DNA from: Mytilus trossulus
Taxonomy: Eukaryota; Mollusca; Bivalvia; Mytilida; Mytilidae
Reading direction: 5' to 3'
DNA length: 64,000 nucleotides
Assembly (NCBI RefSeq): GCF_036588685.1
Contig: NC_086381.1
Coordinates: forward strand, 55,613,431 to 55,677,430
The translations under genes were made by a program, and so were the position numbers. The notes beneath the pieces are model-generated. The model worked only from the letters and a program-made list of their open reading frames with translations, was not told the origin of the DNA and did no database searches. Below are positions 24,360 to 36,929 of this stretch, piece after piece; position 1 is the first letter of the stretch, and each line of letters begins with the position of its first letter.

Positions 24360-25320
24360 TAGTTTTCTGTCTATCTTATTTTTCTTTTTTTTATTTATTT
24401 TGTTTTTTCATAATTTTCTCTGTGTCTTACATAACTCATTCTTATTCTAAATACAATACGACACGGACCTGTTTTTCGTATGAGGGAACTATGCAAATAT
24501 TTCAAACCTGTTTTTTATTGTTTGATCATTATCTGGTTGGTAAAAAGTTTAGTCAAAAGGATTATTTCTTTAGATATTTTTATTTTTTTATCTTTTCTTG
24601 ATTCACACATCTATGTTTCGATGTTTTCTACAACTTGTACCTTTCGAAATACATTTGTAAATTAATTCAAGCCTACTAAAATTTATATCCGCAACAGATA
24701 AACTATAATGAATGACCCTTTCTGTTTCAACAGTTCTTTAACTCGTTCTATTTTAAGCAGTATTTATTTCGATAATATTTTCATGGTGCATTGTTCCTCC
24801 TTTGAAATAACTCAAACATTAAAGCTAGTGACAACCGATTGTTTTCTGGTTGTATCTTGCATATTTTCTATTCGAGTGCAATATGTCCTCTTTTGATAAA
24901 AAAAAAAGTGGTGAGGAACATTTAATTGTACAATAGTATATCACGCTACACAATAATAATACGATATTCCTACACTCTATGAGAATTTTCATCTACCTCC
25001 ACCCTCCCATTCGAATATAAAAGGTTATTCGTCTAGTAAGTTCTGAGAAATTTATTTTTACAGTGTTGTATCTTCCTTATTTTTCATGTATTTTCGCTTT
25101 TGAATAATTGTTATTACAACCATCATGTTTAAGACAGATATTTTTCATCATATGACTAAAATACCTTTCGAATATATAACACTTGATCATCTACGAGTTT
25201 TGCTTTGAATACTATATTATGAATACAATAACAAAATACACAGAACTTCAATTATGGTATTTATTCCAAAACAAGGTAGAAAAAATTGTCCAACGCAACC
25301 ATAGAAATCTATAATCATGT
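24360..25320. other. Unit B DNA downstream of gene 2
   Basis: 24900-25320 is colinear with unit A (13190-13370 and 15540-15676), including the conserved 3' flank 'TAAGACAGATATTT'. Earlier sequence is AT-rich with no gene. Confidence 0.5.
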
Positions 25321-25325
25321 TTAGA

Positions 25326-27008
25326 TTATGATGCCACATCAAACAAAAATGCCTTTCCTATCGCGTTTGCTACTAACAACTTGTTAGTTACCATGTCATA
25401 ATGCAAAACAGACGGCTCCCGAAGACCTTGCGTTTTAGATAATAATTGTCTACGCCGTTTTCCATCAGAGGAGATAACTACAACATTGCAAGAATCACGC
25501 CCTATCACATACACATTCCCACTATTGTCTACAGATATACCAAGTGGATACTTCAGAATAATTTTATCCATGAATTTCCATTTAATCTGTCCTTGCAGAT
25601 CAGTGCATGTGACTGTATTTTTGTCTTTGTCGGTATAGATTATTGTGTCATTGAATGTTTTTACATACGACCAGTCACTTAATTTTGAATTTATGATTAT
25701 ACTAACATATTCATCTCTCAAACTTATTTTCTTCAACCCTTTCGCTCTTTCACAGCATATCAAGTCCTTGTCATATAGTGCTATGCCATCATTAGTTGAA
25801 CCAGCATTCAATGTTTTCTTGGTGGTCTTTAGTTTCATATCTATTAAATGAATTTCATATGAGTAACAACCAGAGGTTACAGCTATAATATCATCGCCTA
25901 AATATACAACATCAAAAGCCATTCCTGGTTTAATTTCAAAGTCTTTCGATCCATTTTGATTCACTACTGTAACATAACCTGGGAGGTAACAAGTAAACAC
26001 CATTCTACCACCTGGAAGCATTGTACAACCTCTAACCTCTCTACTATGCGTATTGAAGGACTGAACCAACGTTAGTGTTAAGTCATCTATAGACTTTTCT
26101 GGTACAGGATTCATCAGTTGGGCTTCTTTATCCTTCTGCCTTAAAAAGGGAGTATCAGTTGGTCTAGTCTCTGTAACAACTTCCCCAAATCTTTTAACAT
26201 TGCTGACAAATTTCTCCAAAGTTGAGTCGATCATCAAAGAAAAATGATGATGGTTAAGACTTCCGGTTTTGTTAAGAGATTGTATAAATTCTTCCTTTAT
26301 AGCAATGTCACGTTCCATGTGTTTCAAAGTAAGAAATATCTGCAGTTCAGATGCGTGCTGTTTTATTTTCAAATGGTTGGATTGAAATTCTTTAATATCT
26401 TTTTCATTCTACTCAACTGATTTCAGGAATTGGCGAATATCTTTATTTTCCTTATCAATGCTTAGATTAATTGCATCAGTTAACGTCTTCTGAAGTAAGT
26501 CAAGATGATTGTTGATTGCCTCCTTAGCCTGCAGTATTTTGGTCTCAATTTGTTCTTTCTGTTCTTTTATTGAAAATAAATGTTCTTCACGATCTTTCTT
26601 GACTCCTTCAATGTACTCGACCATACAAGAAAGGGTAAGCTCAATTACATTGAAAGAGTTTGAAATTTTCACGTTTTTACTGGCGTCATCTAGGGCAACA
26701 ATATCTTTGCATTCATTGTGTTCTTCGACAACACATTTCTTGCAGCATGGACAGTCATGTTTTTTACAAAATATTTGGTACTTTTGGTTATGTTTTCTGC
26801 ACGATTGCGCAACTTGAAGTACCTCTGTTGGTAAGTTTCGATAATCATCAATAGGAACGATGTCATGCTCACGTGATGCTTTGGAAATATTGTGGTGTTC
26901 TTTGCATTCATCACAAAGTCCTTCATTGCATTCGGAACACCACACCACTGATGGTTTGGTGACAAGTCGAAAATCACAGATACCACACACTGACCAGTTA
27001 CATGCCAT
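25326..27008 (-). pseudogene. TRIM-like gene 2, interrupted by one in-frame TAG
   Basis: This is a close paralogue of gene 1, with the same length and domain order. The two B-boxes start MACNWSVCGICDF, followed by a coiled coil and an NHL propeller ending FLFDVAS. In the coiled coil, where gene 1 reads LIEKNKKDIEEF, this copy reads SVE, stop, NEKDIKEF. The TAG occupies 26409-26411 and the reading frame is unchanged on both sides. I see no other lesion. The upstream part alone would give B-boxes plus half the coiled coil; the downstream part would need internal initiation. The stop context (TAG then AAT) is not a known readthrough context. A splice acceptor AG sits at 27013-27014, 4 nt before the ATG, as in gene 1. 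It may be a young pseudogene, a polymorphic null allele or a base error. An upstream in-frame ATG at 27116 exists but lies beyond the acceptor and is not favoured. Confidence 0.85.
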
Positions 27009-27009
27009 T

Positions 27010-28690
27010 ATCCTAAAACTATATTCAATGCAATTCAATATACTTGAATCTGTTACAATTGTTTTCAAAAACTGGCAACCAAAATAAACCTTCTCTATAC
27101 GGCATTGATATTTCAAATAAGTATCGTGACTAAAACTGCTCTAAAATCAACCATGGTGAGATTATATTTACAACACTAGATCCACACATAAAAAGTCAAG
27201 GTAATGAATCTCGATTTCTAATCAACATACAAACAACTTGCTATAAAAATTTAATTAACGTCGTTAAGAATATTAAATTAATTTACGTTACACCACAACA
27301 CACTCCCAAGGTAATTTTTCAATTATATTTATTTTATTATTTAATTAAAGAACGTTTGTCAACGTTTGTAACGCTTTATACAATATGGCATCCAATATGG
27401 TCTTTTACCAGAATGGTCTTGTAAAGTACTATTCAGAACGAATCATCTTTTATTTTCAATTGAATATACCAGATGCAAAAGTTTTTCAACTGAATCCAAG
27501 ATGGCATTGTTTCTCTTGACTGTGTTGTCGTTTTAATCGTTGTTTTAATACACATATAGAAATATTCACATGTTTAAAAAAGATAAAGAAATCTTCTTGA
27601 CAACTGATATTTATTAGTGTGGTAGTATTAAGATCGTTTTTTTCTGTAATAATTATGACTTAGATCATTTCGTAAGTTTATCAACCAATTTCAAAGGGTA
27701 GGATTTTTTGGGCAATCATATCAGCAAGTTGAATACTTGCAGTAACTGCGTTAATATTTAAAACGTTTTCTATTTTGTATTTATGATGACATGTATTTGT
27801 GTTTTTGTCTTTTTTGTAAATTTATCAGTCCCTGAACTTTCATTTGGAGAATTTCGAGTTGATGACATAACTCCTATTTAATCTATAAATAATTTTACAC
27901 CAAGAAAATCGTAAAACGAAATTTGACGTCCTGCAAATGTACTGCTTTTTTTACCATATGATCAAATCGCTGAAAGACCCCCTCCTGAATATTGTTTAAA
28001 ACTATACTTCTGCATTGACAATAAAATCTGTGTTTTTCGATTACCAGTTGTTCTCTGAAAGATTTAGAGTTAGACATAATATACCTGTCTATTGAGTAGA
28101 CCAGTAGATGTAGACAAATTCTTCTGTAAGAATTCTGAATGTACTACTTTGGTAATTTTTTTTAAATACGCCAACGTGATATGCAGTAATACACACAAAC
28201 AAGAAATGTCACTATAATAAGTGTTATACTATTTCAATTATTTTGTATTTTGGCCATTGGGTGAGTTTTCAACTGACTGACGTACATGTTTATATAGGAC
28301 ATCTTTTATTAAAAAGGGTAGACATGTTTTTGGAAAGTTACATTAATTATTTAAACTACATGTATATCATGTGTACCTATCCACCGGTGTGTCCGATATT
28401 TCAACAGTCGTTACTGTAAGCTTTTACTTCAATTCCCCACAGCGTAATCCTACAAATAAAGTTATTACACCTTTTAGATATATCAAAAATTAGGTCTCTA
28501 ACAGGCTATTTTCTTCGTCCAGTATACCCTTTGAATTTTTTAGCAATAAATGAAATTAAGTTTAATTTACTACGAACGCTGGATAATAATTATGGAGAAT
28601 TGCATTACAACAAGTTTAAATCAAGTCATAGTATCATCTATACTTCAACATGTTCTGAATGTTTTTTGTTTCGCTTCTCCGTCTAATAAA
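27010..28690. other. Gene 2 upstream region
   Basis: Expected to hold the 5' exon and promoter of gene 2, but I could not place them. No clear homology to the gene 1 upstream DNA was seen, and no coding frame is supported. Confidence 0.35.
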
Positions 28691-29460
28691 GGAAATAGTA
28701 GTATACCGATTTTCAAAACTCCAAAATCAAAAATCAAAAATCGATAGAATTAAAAACAAATCCGGTTCATAAACCAAAACCGAGGGAAGCGCATTAAATA
28801 TAAGAGAATGCTGACACTCCATTGAAATGTAACACACACAGAAACGAACTAAGCATTAGACAACATCCGATGAGAATAACAAATATAACATTAAAACTAA
28901 ATACATGAATTTAGGATAGAAAAGTATAATAATGTGAATTCACACTCAAATATAAGAGGTAACAAACGACACAAAATAAAAACAAACTAACACACACAGA
29001 AACGAACTATAATATAACAAGGACCATATTCCTGACTTGGTACAGGACATTTAAAAAAAAAAGGAAAAAAATGGTGGGTTGAACCGGGTTCTGTGGCATG
29101 CCAAATCTCCCTCTTTTATGGCCATCTCAAATATAACATTAAGATGACAACACAACATTACATGACTACAATAAAAATAAATAGGAGAACATAATTGACA
29201 AAGAAACACACGAATAATAGCTAACAAAAGACACCAGGTTTAAAATTTAATACGCCACAAGTTCGTTTTGTCCACACAAGACTTAATAGTGACGCCCAGA
29301 TACATAAGTTTGAAAGCCAAAACAAGTACAAATTTGAACAGCATCGGGGACCAAAAGTTCAAAAAATTGTGCCAAAAACAGCCAGGTTTTTCTCTTAGGT
29401 ACTAGAACATCCCAATTATATGTAATTTTTATAAAATGACTATATGAAAGATATACATGA
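28690..29460 (+). repeat. R7 long dispersed repeat
   Basis: Successive blocks 'AGTAGTATACCG', 'ACACACAGAAACGAACTA', 'TTGGTACAGGACATTT', 'GGTTCTGTGGCATGCCAAA' and an R6-like end ('CCACACAAGACTT'). The same order is seen at 41580-42200 and 48225-48730. Confidence 0.65.
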
Positions 29461-29582
29461 TGTAACTTTAGTATTTACTAATTACAGAAAACAACCCAAT
29501 ACATTACATAACCCGACAAAAATCAAACAAAATCAAACACAAAAAAACAAACACTGGAATTAGTCAAGGCCTCATTGCAAAG

Positions 29583-29626
29583 TGACGTCACATTTGAAAT
29601 TGTAAAAAGAACAAAAAATGACGTCA
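29583..29626. promoter_or_regulatory. Paired CRE palindromes, copy 1
   Basis: Perfect TGACGTCA at 29583-29590 and 29619-29626. Each is followed by 'CATTTGAA'. Confidence 0.4.
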
Positions 29627-30429
29627 CATTTGAATTTGTAAGACAGCACAGCAAAAATGAAAAATAAATGAATAAAGCTATCTGTCAAAAATAAGAATTA
29701 GGATTGATTTGAAATTAAATTTGTACTAAATACTGATATTACATTTAATAACAATGAAAACTACAATACTTATTAGTATCAACCAGAGGTATCCATTAGA
29801 CAATTACCTATAGTCTATGTCTAGTTAATTTAGAATCAAACTGCAACCGTAATACATCGTACAAATTACGTTAAACCAAATCAAATCTAATAAATGAAGG
29901 CGGTGATTAATTTTCTTTAACAAAACACATGTATATAAAGACGTCAAGACATTCGACAAAATCCGATGAGATTTACAAATATAACATCAAAACTAAAAAA
30001 ATGTATTTGGGATAGACAGGTACCGTAACACGTCTTATAGTAATGCGAATTCACACTCAGCAAAACAGTCACAATCGGGAACAAGTCACGTTTGGTAATT
30101 AAAAGATAAGACGACGTAATGACAAATCACAATCTTACTGGTGGTAAAAATGTCCTTAGCTAGTTTGGTCAAAGACACATCGTATGAATCAACCAATTCG
30201 TGATGGTGTCCGTAAAATTTACGGAGTGTCAATTTTAATATGTCCTCTCCATAACTTTGTTGGAATAGTTTCTGCGTAAGGAGCACACTCCTATATATAA
30301 TATCCGTATAGTGTGAACAACCACTTATTACAGAAAACAACCGGATACATTACATAACCCGACAAAATCCAACCAAATCTAACACAAAAAAATAGACATA
30401 CCCGAATTAGTCAAGGCCTCAACGCAAAG

Positions 30430-30473
30430 TGACGTCACATTTGAAATTTCAAAAAGGACAAAAAATGACGTCA
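30430..30473. promoter_or_regulatory. Paired CRE palindromes, copy 2
   Basis: Perfect TGACGTCA at 30430-30437 and 30466-30473, with the same spacing as copy 1 (36 nt start to start). Confidence 0.4.
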
Positions 30474-30719
30474 CATTTGAATTTGTGAAACAGCACACCA
30501 AATGATGGAGTCCGTAAAATTTAGGGAGTGTCAATTTTAATCTTTCATCTTTATAACTTTGCTGGAGCAGTTTCTGCGTAAGGAGCACACTCTTGTATAT
30601 GAAGTCCGCATAGTGTGATCAACCAGTTCGTGATGGGGTCCGTAAAACTTACGGAGTGTCAATTTTAATCTGTCCTCTTCACAACTTTGTTGGCGCAGTT
30701 TCTAAGTGACCACCTATGC

Positions 30720-32680
30720 AAAGAGCTTATGTTCACTGTACTGTGCTATACTTCTTAATAATGATGTCCTTTTTGGTTAGATGAGAAATCATCTGGACAA
30801 CATATTACTTTCAGTCTGCTAAAACTAAATAAATATTACAATAAAGAAGTAATTACTTAGGTTGCTTATTTGACAATTTTCCAACACATTTTTGCAAAGT
30901 ATTAGAATTTTCAATGACATATTATGTGAAAAAATATTTTTTTTAACACGAGGAGCTTTTTTGAAAGATTTTCGAGATGCTAATTTGCAAAAACATAACT
31001 CTCATTCTTAACCACAACATATGTAAAATGGTTTTAGTTCCGAAACTAGCATTACATATCCATGTTTACTATATGGAAAGAGCAACATAATGAAATGTTA
31101 CCATTACCGCAAAAAGTAAATCAATTACGCATTCTGACCCTGATAGATGTCGCAGTAATGAAATTAAAAGACAATACGTAAGGAAATTTAGCCAAAATCA
31201 AGAGATGAACAACACCATGACTCATCCAACGAAATATAAACAGTTATTTAAGGTTGTTTGAAGAAATAAATATATATGAATTACATGGACATCAATTTAT
31301 ATCATCATGAATCCTCATCCGGAATTCGCAGAGTGGTCTGAATTCCGCGGTGTAACGAATGAAATGTTTGTAACAGTGGTTAAATAAAATCTTTATTATC
31401 CTTTTTCTACAGAGTATAATTTCGCTGTTAGAATCAGATCCAGATTTTATTTCCTCAGCGTTACCAATATTTCAGAAAGTGAGGTCTTTAACACGCAACA
31501 CACAAATCTCACCTAACTGTACGACATTTAGCACCGGCTTGATTGGGATGCTTTGCAAAAAATAATTTGAATATACTTTGTTAAATGTAACACTACCTTA
31601 TCGAACCCATCATAAAAACACATTCGATCCTGGAAAGTAGATCGTTAACACAAATGTTTGAAGATTACGCCCTTTTGTCAAAATTCACCTTGCAGCTACT
31701 TAAGTTAGTTAAAAGCACTATTATCAAAAATAGCTTACCATAACATCTTCGAACATAAAAACCACAAAATTAATTTTAATTTTAAATACCTTAAACATTC
31801 TTCTCAAACGTCTCACTACAATACCAAGTGTTAACAGTCCAAAACGCCCCGTTTTAGTTTTCATCCGAAATAACATGACTTGTTCAGATTACACACTATC
31901 TCAAAGTAAAATTATCTCATTTAAAGTTAAAAATATCAGATAAATATGTAAATCAATTAATATCAGCTATAAAGAGGGTTATATTTACCGATACACATTT
32001 ATTGATTGCTGGTTGCTGTACGTCCACTGGCAAATTTATCTTGTAACATTAGCAATTTTTTAACATTTTGTACGTTTTAGATTTTAAAAAATGGCCTCAT
32101 GTTACAAGATGGAGCTACTGTTGGACGAAAAACATCATGGTAACAGCTGTGTCTTTGCTGTTTCGTGTGTGTAGTTTTTCTTTCTTAAACAGATCTAACT
32201 TTTATTTGTTTAAACAATTTAATTTTGAAGGCAATCACGACATGAACGAGAGGAATTCTCTTTACTAGTACATTACAGATTCCACTATATACACGTTAGC
32301 TTTGAAGGTTATATACGTTTATTATGGGTTTAATGTATGTTTGTCTAAATTGTTTCTAAATTCAAAACGAAAATAAAATTAAATGTCATTTACAAATGAA
32401 AGGACAGGAATGTGAAGTTGTTACAAGGACGACATTTTGATTTGATTTAGAAAGTAAGTGTTTAGCAACAAAAGTTGTTGCTTCTTGTAGAATTATTTTT
32501 ATCATCACGATATGTTGTAACTGCATTATGGTTAGTTTAAGGTCTAATTTTTCTAATCACTGACTGATGTAGCTTTTCAACATCCCACGATATGGAATTG
32601 TTTAAAAGAAAATCCCATTTGATTGATATATGTATCTGTAAAACAATTCAACTCATAATCAATTGACTGAAGGGATTAAA
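30720..32680. other. AT-rich DNA without recognised genes
   Basis: Only short open frames. A hairpin CGGAATTC/GAATTCCG lies at 31320-31347. Confidence 0.4.
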
Positions 32681-32689
32681 AAAAACTTT

Positions 32690-32930
32690 TCCTGGAATAG
32701 GCAATTTGAATTATAGATCTGCATGCGATCGAACGGCTTCCACGATTCAAGTGCAAATTGTGAAAGACAATATCTTATAAAAAAAACCGTTTATATTATC
32801 GAATGGGAGAAACAACAACTTGCTCGTGGTGTTTACATTGTTTTCTATCTATACCCTTACGGCTTACTTATCTTAAAAAGTAATGTCCGAGAAAAGTTCA
32901 AACAATATCACCGTTAATTTGAAATCGAAA
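32690..32930 (+). repeat. Local duplicate, copy 1
   Basis: Matches 33060-33115 and 33905-34035 ('ACCCTTACGGCTTACTTATC' against 'ACCCTTACTGCTTACTTATC'). Confidence 0.5.
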
Positions 32931-33059
32931 CTTGTAATAAATGATCAATTTGTAATTGTGAAACTAAAGATAAAAGGAAAGATTTAATTACTTATCTGTC
33001 TAAACATATGCATTAAAGTCTTATAAACATTTGACAATATCAATAAAAAACAAAAATAT

Positions 33060-34035
33060 TTTCCGGAAATTACAATTTAAATTTTAGATCCGCATGGGAT
33101 CTTACAGAATCCATTGAACACAATAATGATGTTAATCCAGCGAGTACCGCCTCATATATCATTTGGGTCATTTGATTATTCACATTACTCACGTTACAAG
33201 GCATTCTAATAATCAAGAGTCATAGTATCAATTAAATTTGTTTCTTTGATCTGAAGTGATAAATAAAGGCAACAGTAGTATAGCGCTGTTCGTAAGTCAT
33301 AAATCGATTGAGAGCAAACAAATCCGGGTTACAAACTAAATCGAGGGAAACTCATCGACTATAAGAGGAAAACAATAAAACAATAGGACGCAGTCGTGCA
33401 AAAAAAAAGCCACTTCAATACAACGTTCATAGAAACAAACTATTAGATAACAACTGCCACATTCCTGACTTAGTACAGGACGTATAAATAAACAAATGGT
33501 GGTTTGTGTGATTGGAAGGAATCAATCCAGATGACGATACATACAGCCATAGAAGGAAGAAAATTAGCTATGTATAAATGCCTGACTCTGAAGCACAGCT
33601 AGTCAACATCTCTCTTGATATAATAAATCTTATATTAAAATATAATCATCAGTATCACCAATTGATTACATATTAGTTAAAAAGGTCAACACATGACAAA
33701 GTTTTAGATCATAGATAATCACGCGTTTCGTTACTTTACGATGTAACAATAAGATTTCAGCATAACTTCCCCTTTGAATTTAGATGAGAGTAAAATACAT
33801 GTTAAGACAATAAATCATATTCGAGTAAAAGTTTTGAAAATTAGAACTGAGAAAAAAATAAGCAATGTTCGTAATGTAATCGTTATCAATAGAAACAAAG
33901 ATCCAAGTGAAAATTATGAAAGAAAATATCTTATTTAGACGTTTTTGGTCACGGACTAGGAGCACCATAGTGTAGACGTGGTGTTAACATAGTTTTCTAT
34001 ATCTACCCTTACTGCTTACTTATCTTCAAATTTGA
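33060..34035 (+). repeat. Local duplicate, copy 2, interrupted
   Basis: The ends match 32690-32930. The middle (about 33116-33900) is inserted DNA that includes an R7 fragment. Confidence 0.45.
33250..33510 (+). repeat. R7 dispersed repeat, 5' part
   Basis: 'GGCAACAGTAGTATAGCGCT' and 'ACAAATCCGGGTTACAAACT' match 48240 and 28700. Confidence 0.6.
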
Positions 34036-34039
34036 AAAA

Positions 34040-34660
34040 TCAATTACTTTTATCAAAAATAATTGTTCCTATTAAATTATTGTGAGGTTATGTTAAGAAT
34101 ATATACTTAAAGTACAGCTCTGAAATACATAATGTCATATTTCTTTTAAATGTATTTCACTCAGCCATGTAAGTGGTGAAACCTAGAAAGCCGGTTACAG
34201 GTTAGAATAGTTGAAAAATTAGGATTCGTAGAATAAATAGTTTAAGTTAACTTTGCATATTTCGTTTTTTCAAAATGATAGCCTCATTGCTATTTTTAAT
34301 ATTTCTAATATGATTTATGATTTAAATAAATAATTGCACAATAAATTCTTATTATTTTGGCAAAAGTTTTCATCAAATTTGATGAGAATTTTTCTTAAAT
34401 TTGGTATGATAGTAAAATAGTTAAATATAATGCCTTGGCTTGTACTGTACTTATGTGTTAATTTTGCAATAGATACACACAGAATACGAATGTATCCACA
34501 TTTTGATTCTCTTTCATCTTTAAACATTATATTTGGATATATGTTCGGATAAGAATTATAATTTCGCTACGTCTTTAAATGTAGACGAGTCTCCTTGAAA
34601 ACTTAGTATTTTCGGTGAATTTTGTAATCGTATTTGCTTCCTAAATAGTTATCAAAGGTA
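34040..34660. other. AT-rich DNA without recognised features
   Basis: No repeat family member or coding frame recognised. Confidence 0.4.
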
Positions 34661-34674
34661 TAATGATTCTAATT

Positions 34675-34770
34675 TAATACACAAGACGCTCGTTTGGTCT
34701 ACACAAGACTCATTGGTGACACTCAGATCAAAATATTTAGAAAGCCAAACGAGTACAAGGTTGAAGACCA
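34675..34770 (-). repeat. R6 dispersed repeat, partial
   Basis: 'GACGCTCGTTTGGTCTACAC' followed by 'AAGACTCATTGGTGACACTC'. It abuts an R2 copy. Confidence 0.65.
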
Positions 34771-34918
34771 TAGGGCTGTTTATAGCTGACTATGAGGTAT
34801 GGGATTTGTTCATTGTTGAAGGCCGTACGTTGACCTATAGTTGTTAATGTATGTGTCATTTTTGGTCTCTTGTGGGCAGTTGTCTCATTGGCAATCATAC
34901 CACATCTTCTTTTTTATA
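34770..34918 (+). repeat. R2 dispersed repeat
   Basis: 'ATAGCTGACTATGAGGTATG' through 'GCAATCATACCACATCTTCT'. Confidence 0.75.
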
Positions 34919-35079
34919 TTTACTCAGTATGATAGCCCTGGACAACTTGCAATCGTCTTTGGGTATAGCTTTTAACTACGATATGAATCTGTATTGTTTA
35001 TAAAGCAAGCAATTAAAAAAAGGCAATAGCGTTCACAGGGTGTTATTCAACAGATATCAGCTAGAGATTGGTTAAAACA

Positions 35080-35190
35080 ACGAAAAACGACGGAAAGACA
35101 TACAACAGTAGACACAACGCACATAGAAAACTAAAGACTTAGCAACACGGAACCCTTTCGAAAACCAGTGGGGATCTGAAGTGTACCAGA
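35080..35190 (-). repeat. R4 dispersed repeat, fragment
   Basis: Shares 'ACTTAGCAACACGGAACCC' style sequence with 17815-17850. Confidence 0.45.
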
Positions 35191-35313
35191 AGCCCAATAT
35201 TGCAAATATTCAGGAGTATGCAATTAAATAGTTGTTTATCGGTGATGTTTACTCTATCAATTTTTTTTATTTTTATGACTACACATTTTTCTGTGAATTT
35301 GCAGAAGTCTTGA

Positions 35314-35960
35314 GCCCAGTAGTCAGCACTTCGGTGTTGACATGAATATCAATTATATGGTCATTTTTATAAATTTTCTGTTTACAAAACTTTGAATTTT
35401 TCGAAAAACTAAGGATTTTCTTACCCCAGGAGTAGATTACCTTAGCCGTATTTGGCACAACTTTTAGGAATTATGGGTCCTCAATGCTCTTCAACTTTGT
35501 ATTTATTTGGCTTTTTAACTATTTTGATCTGAGCGTCACTGATGAGTCTTATGTAGACGAAACGCGCGTTTGGCGTATACAATTATAATCCTGGTACTTT
35601 TGATAACTATTTACACCACTGGGTCGATGCCACTGCTGGTGGACGTTTCGTCCCCGAGGGTATCACCAGCCCAGTAGTCAGCACTTCGGTGTTGACATGA
35701 ATATCAATTATATGGTCATTTTTATAAATTTTCTGTTTACAAAACTTTGAATTTTCGAAAAACTAAGGATTTTCTTACCCCAGGAGTAGATTACCTTAGC
35801 CGTATTTGGCACAACTTTTTTGGAATGTTGGGTCCTCAATGCTCTTCAACTTTGTATTTATTTGGCTTTTTAACTATTTTGATCTGAGCGTCACTGATGA
35901 GTCTTATGTAGACGAAACGCGCGTCTGGCGTATACAATTATAATCCTGGTAACTAATTGA
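35314..35960 (+). repeat. R6 repeat, two tandem 355-bp units
   Basis: 'AGTCAGCACTTCGGTGTTGA' occurs at 35321 and 35676, and both units end with 'GACGAAACGCGCGT'. The units are nearly identical, so amplification is recent. A 7-bp hairpin stem GCTGGTG/CACCAGC lies at 35635-35670. Confidence 0.8.
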
Positions 35961-36069
35961 ACCATTTTTCAACCATTTTTTCAATCAATCTCGATTTTCC
36001 CCGTTTTCATGATAACGAGGGCCAAGTGGAAAAAGTCAAATATAAATTCTTCACATGAAAGTTCACATT

Positions 36070-36460
36070 TCTAAAAGTTTTCAAAAAGTTTTCTTATCGC
36101 AGTCATAGATTACCTGAGCCGTATTTGTCACCATTTGTTTTGAATTTTGGGTCCTCAATGTTTTTCAACTTTGTACTTGTTTAGCATGTTTAGCTTTATA
36201 ATTATGTTGATCTGAGCGTCATAAATTGGTCTTACGTAGACAAAACGCGCGTCTGGTGTATTACATTATATTTCTGGTACCTTTGACAACTATTTACACT
36301 ACTGGGTCGATGCAACTGCTAGTGAACGTTTCGTCCCCGAGTGTATCACCAGAACAGTAATCAGTATTTTGGTGTTGACATGCATATCAATTATATGGTC
36401 ATCTTTACAAAACTTTGTATTAAATTTTAATCCTGGTACCTTTGACAACTATTAGTGAAT
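36070..36460 (+). repeat. R6 repeat, diverged unit
   Basis: Same block order as the 355-bp units but with many differences ('GACAAAACGCGCGTCTGGTG'). Confidence 0.7.
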
Positions 36461-36929
36461 TATGCAATTGTTTGTAATTTTTGTTGTTTCTATGGTTCCG
36501 GTTTTTTCTCCGAAAAATCCAACAACAGCTGAAACATTCACTGATGGCATGTTACATAACCACTATGATTCAGTTTGTTTGAGTATTCTAATAGAAAAAA
36601 AGTTTAAGTGTGTTTTCGCATTGGGTAAATATTAATTATAAATATTGTCGGTACCTCAACACATCAAAGGCAACAGTAGCTTTTATTTAATAGATTTTTT
36701 TTTTACATTTTTGCAGTTTATATGGGAACTGTTGTCAACTTATACATTGCGAAGTCAGAGAAACAATACTACATGGTGATTAGCATTATAGCATTATAGC
36801 ATAGTTGGTCAATTCAATTTCAAGAACAAGCCCGAACTAGAAAAGTGGGGGAAAATAATGATAAAAGATGCCATATACTAGAATTGTCATTGAACGCATT
36901 TCAGAGGATTTCGAGCACTTATAATATTA

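Larger units (their letters stand above)
18833..27008. repeat. Segmental duplication unit B
   Basis: The shorter copy of unit A, with the TRIM-like gene at the same end and orientation. It lacks the large insertions of A and so preserves several empty sites. It carries its own R2 insertions at 19485-19742 and 23150-23310. Confidence 0.75.
29500..30712 (+). repeat. R7 flank with CRE pairs and tandem CCGTAAA units
   Basis: Colinear with 42230-43070. It contains two copies of a paired TGACGTCA block and three units of about 120-130 bp starting near 'GTGATGGTGTCCGTAAAATT' (30200, 30503 and 30628). Confidence 0.65.

Noticed and set aside
31320-31347. Regulatory hairpin CGGAATTC/GAATTCCG
   Set aside because: A single 8-bp stem with a 12-nt loop and no repetition or gene nearby; expected by chance in a window this size.
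35314-35960. CRISPR-like array
   Set aside because: The repeats are 355 bp long and contiguous, without short unique spacers, and the genome is clearly eukaryotic.
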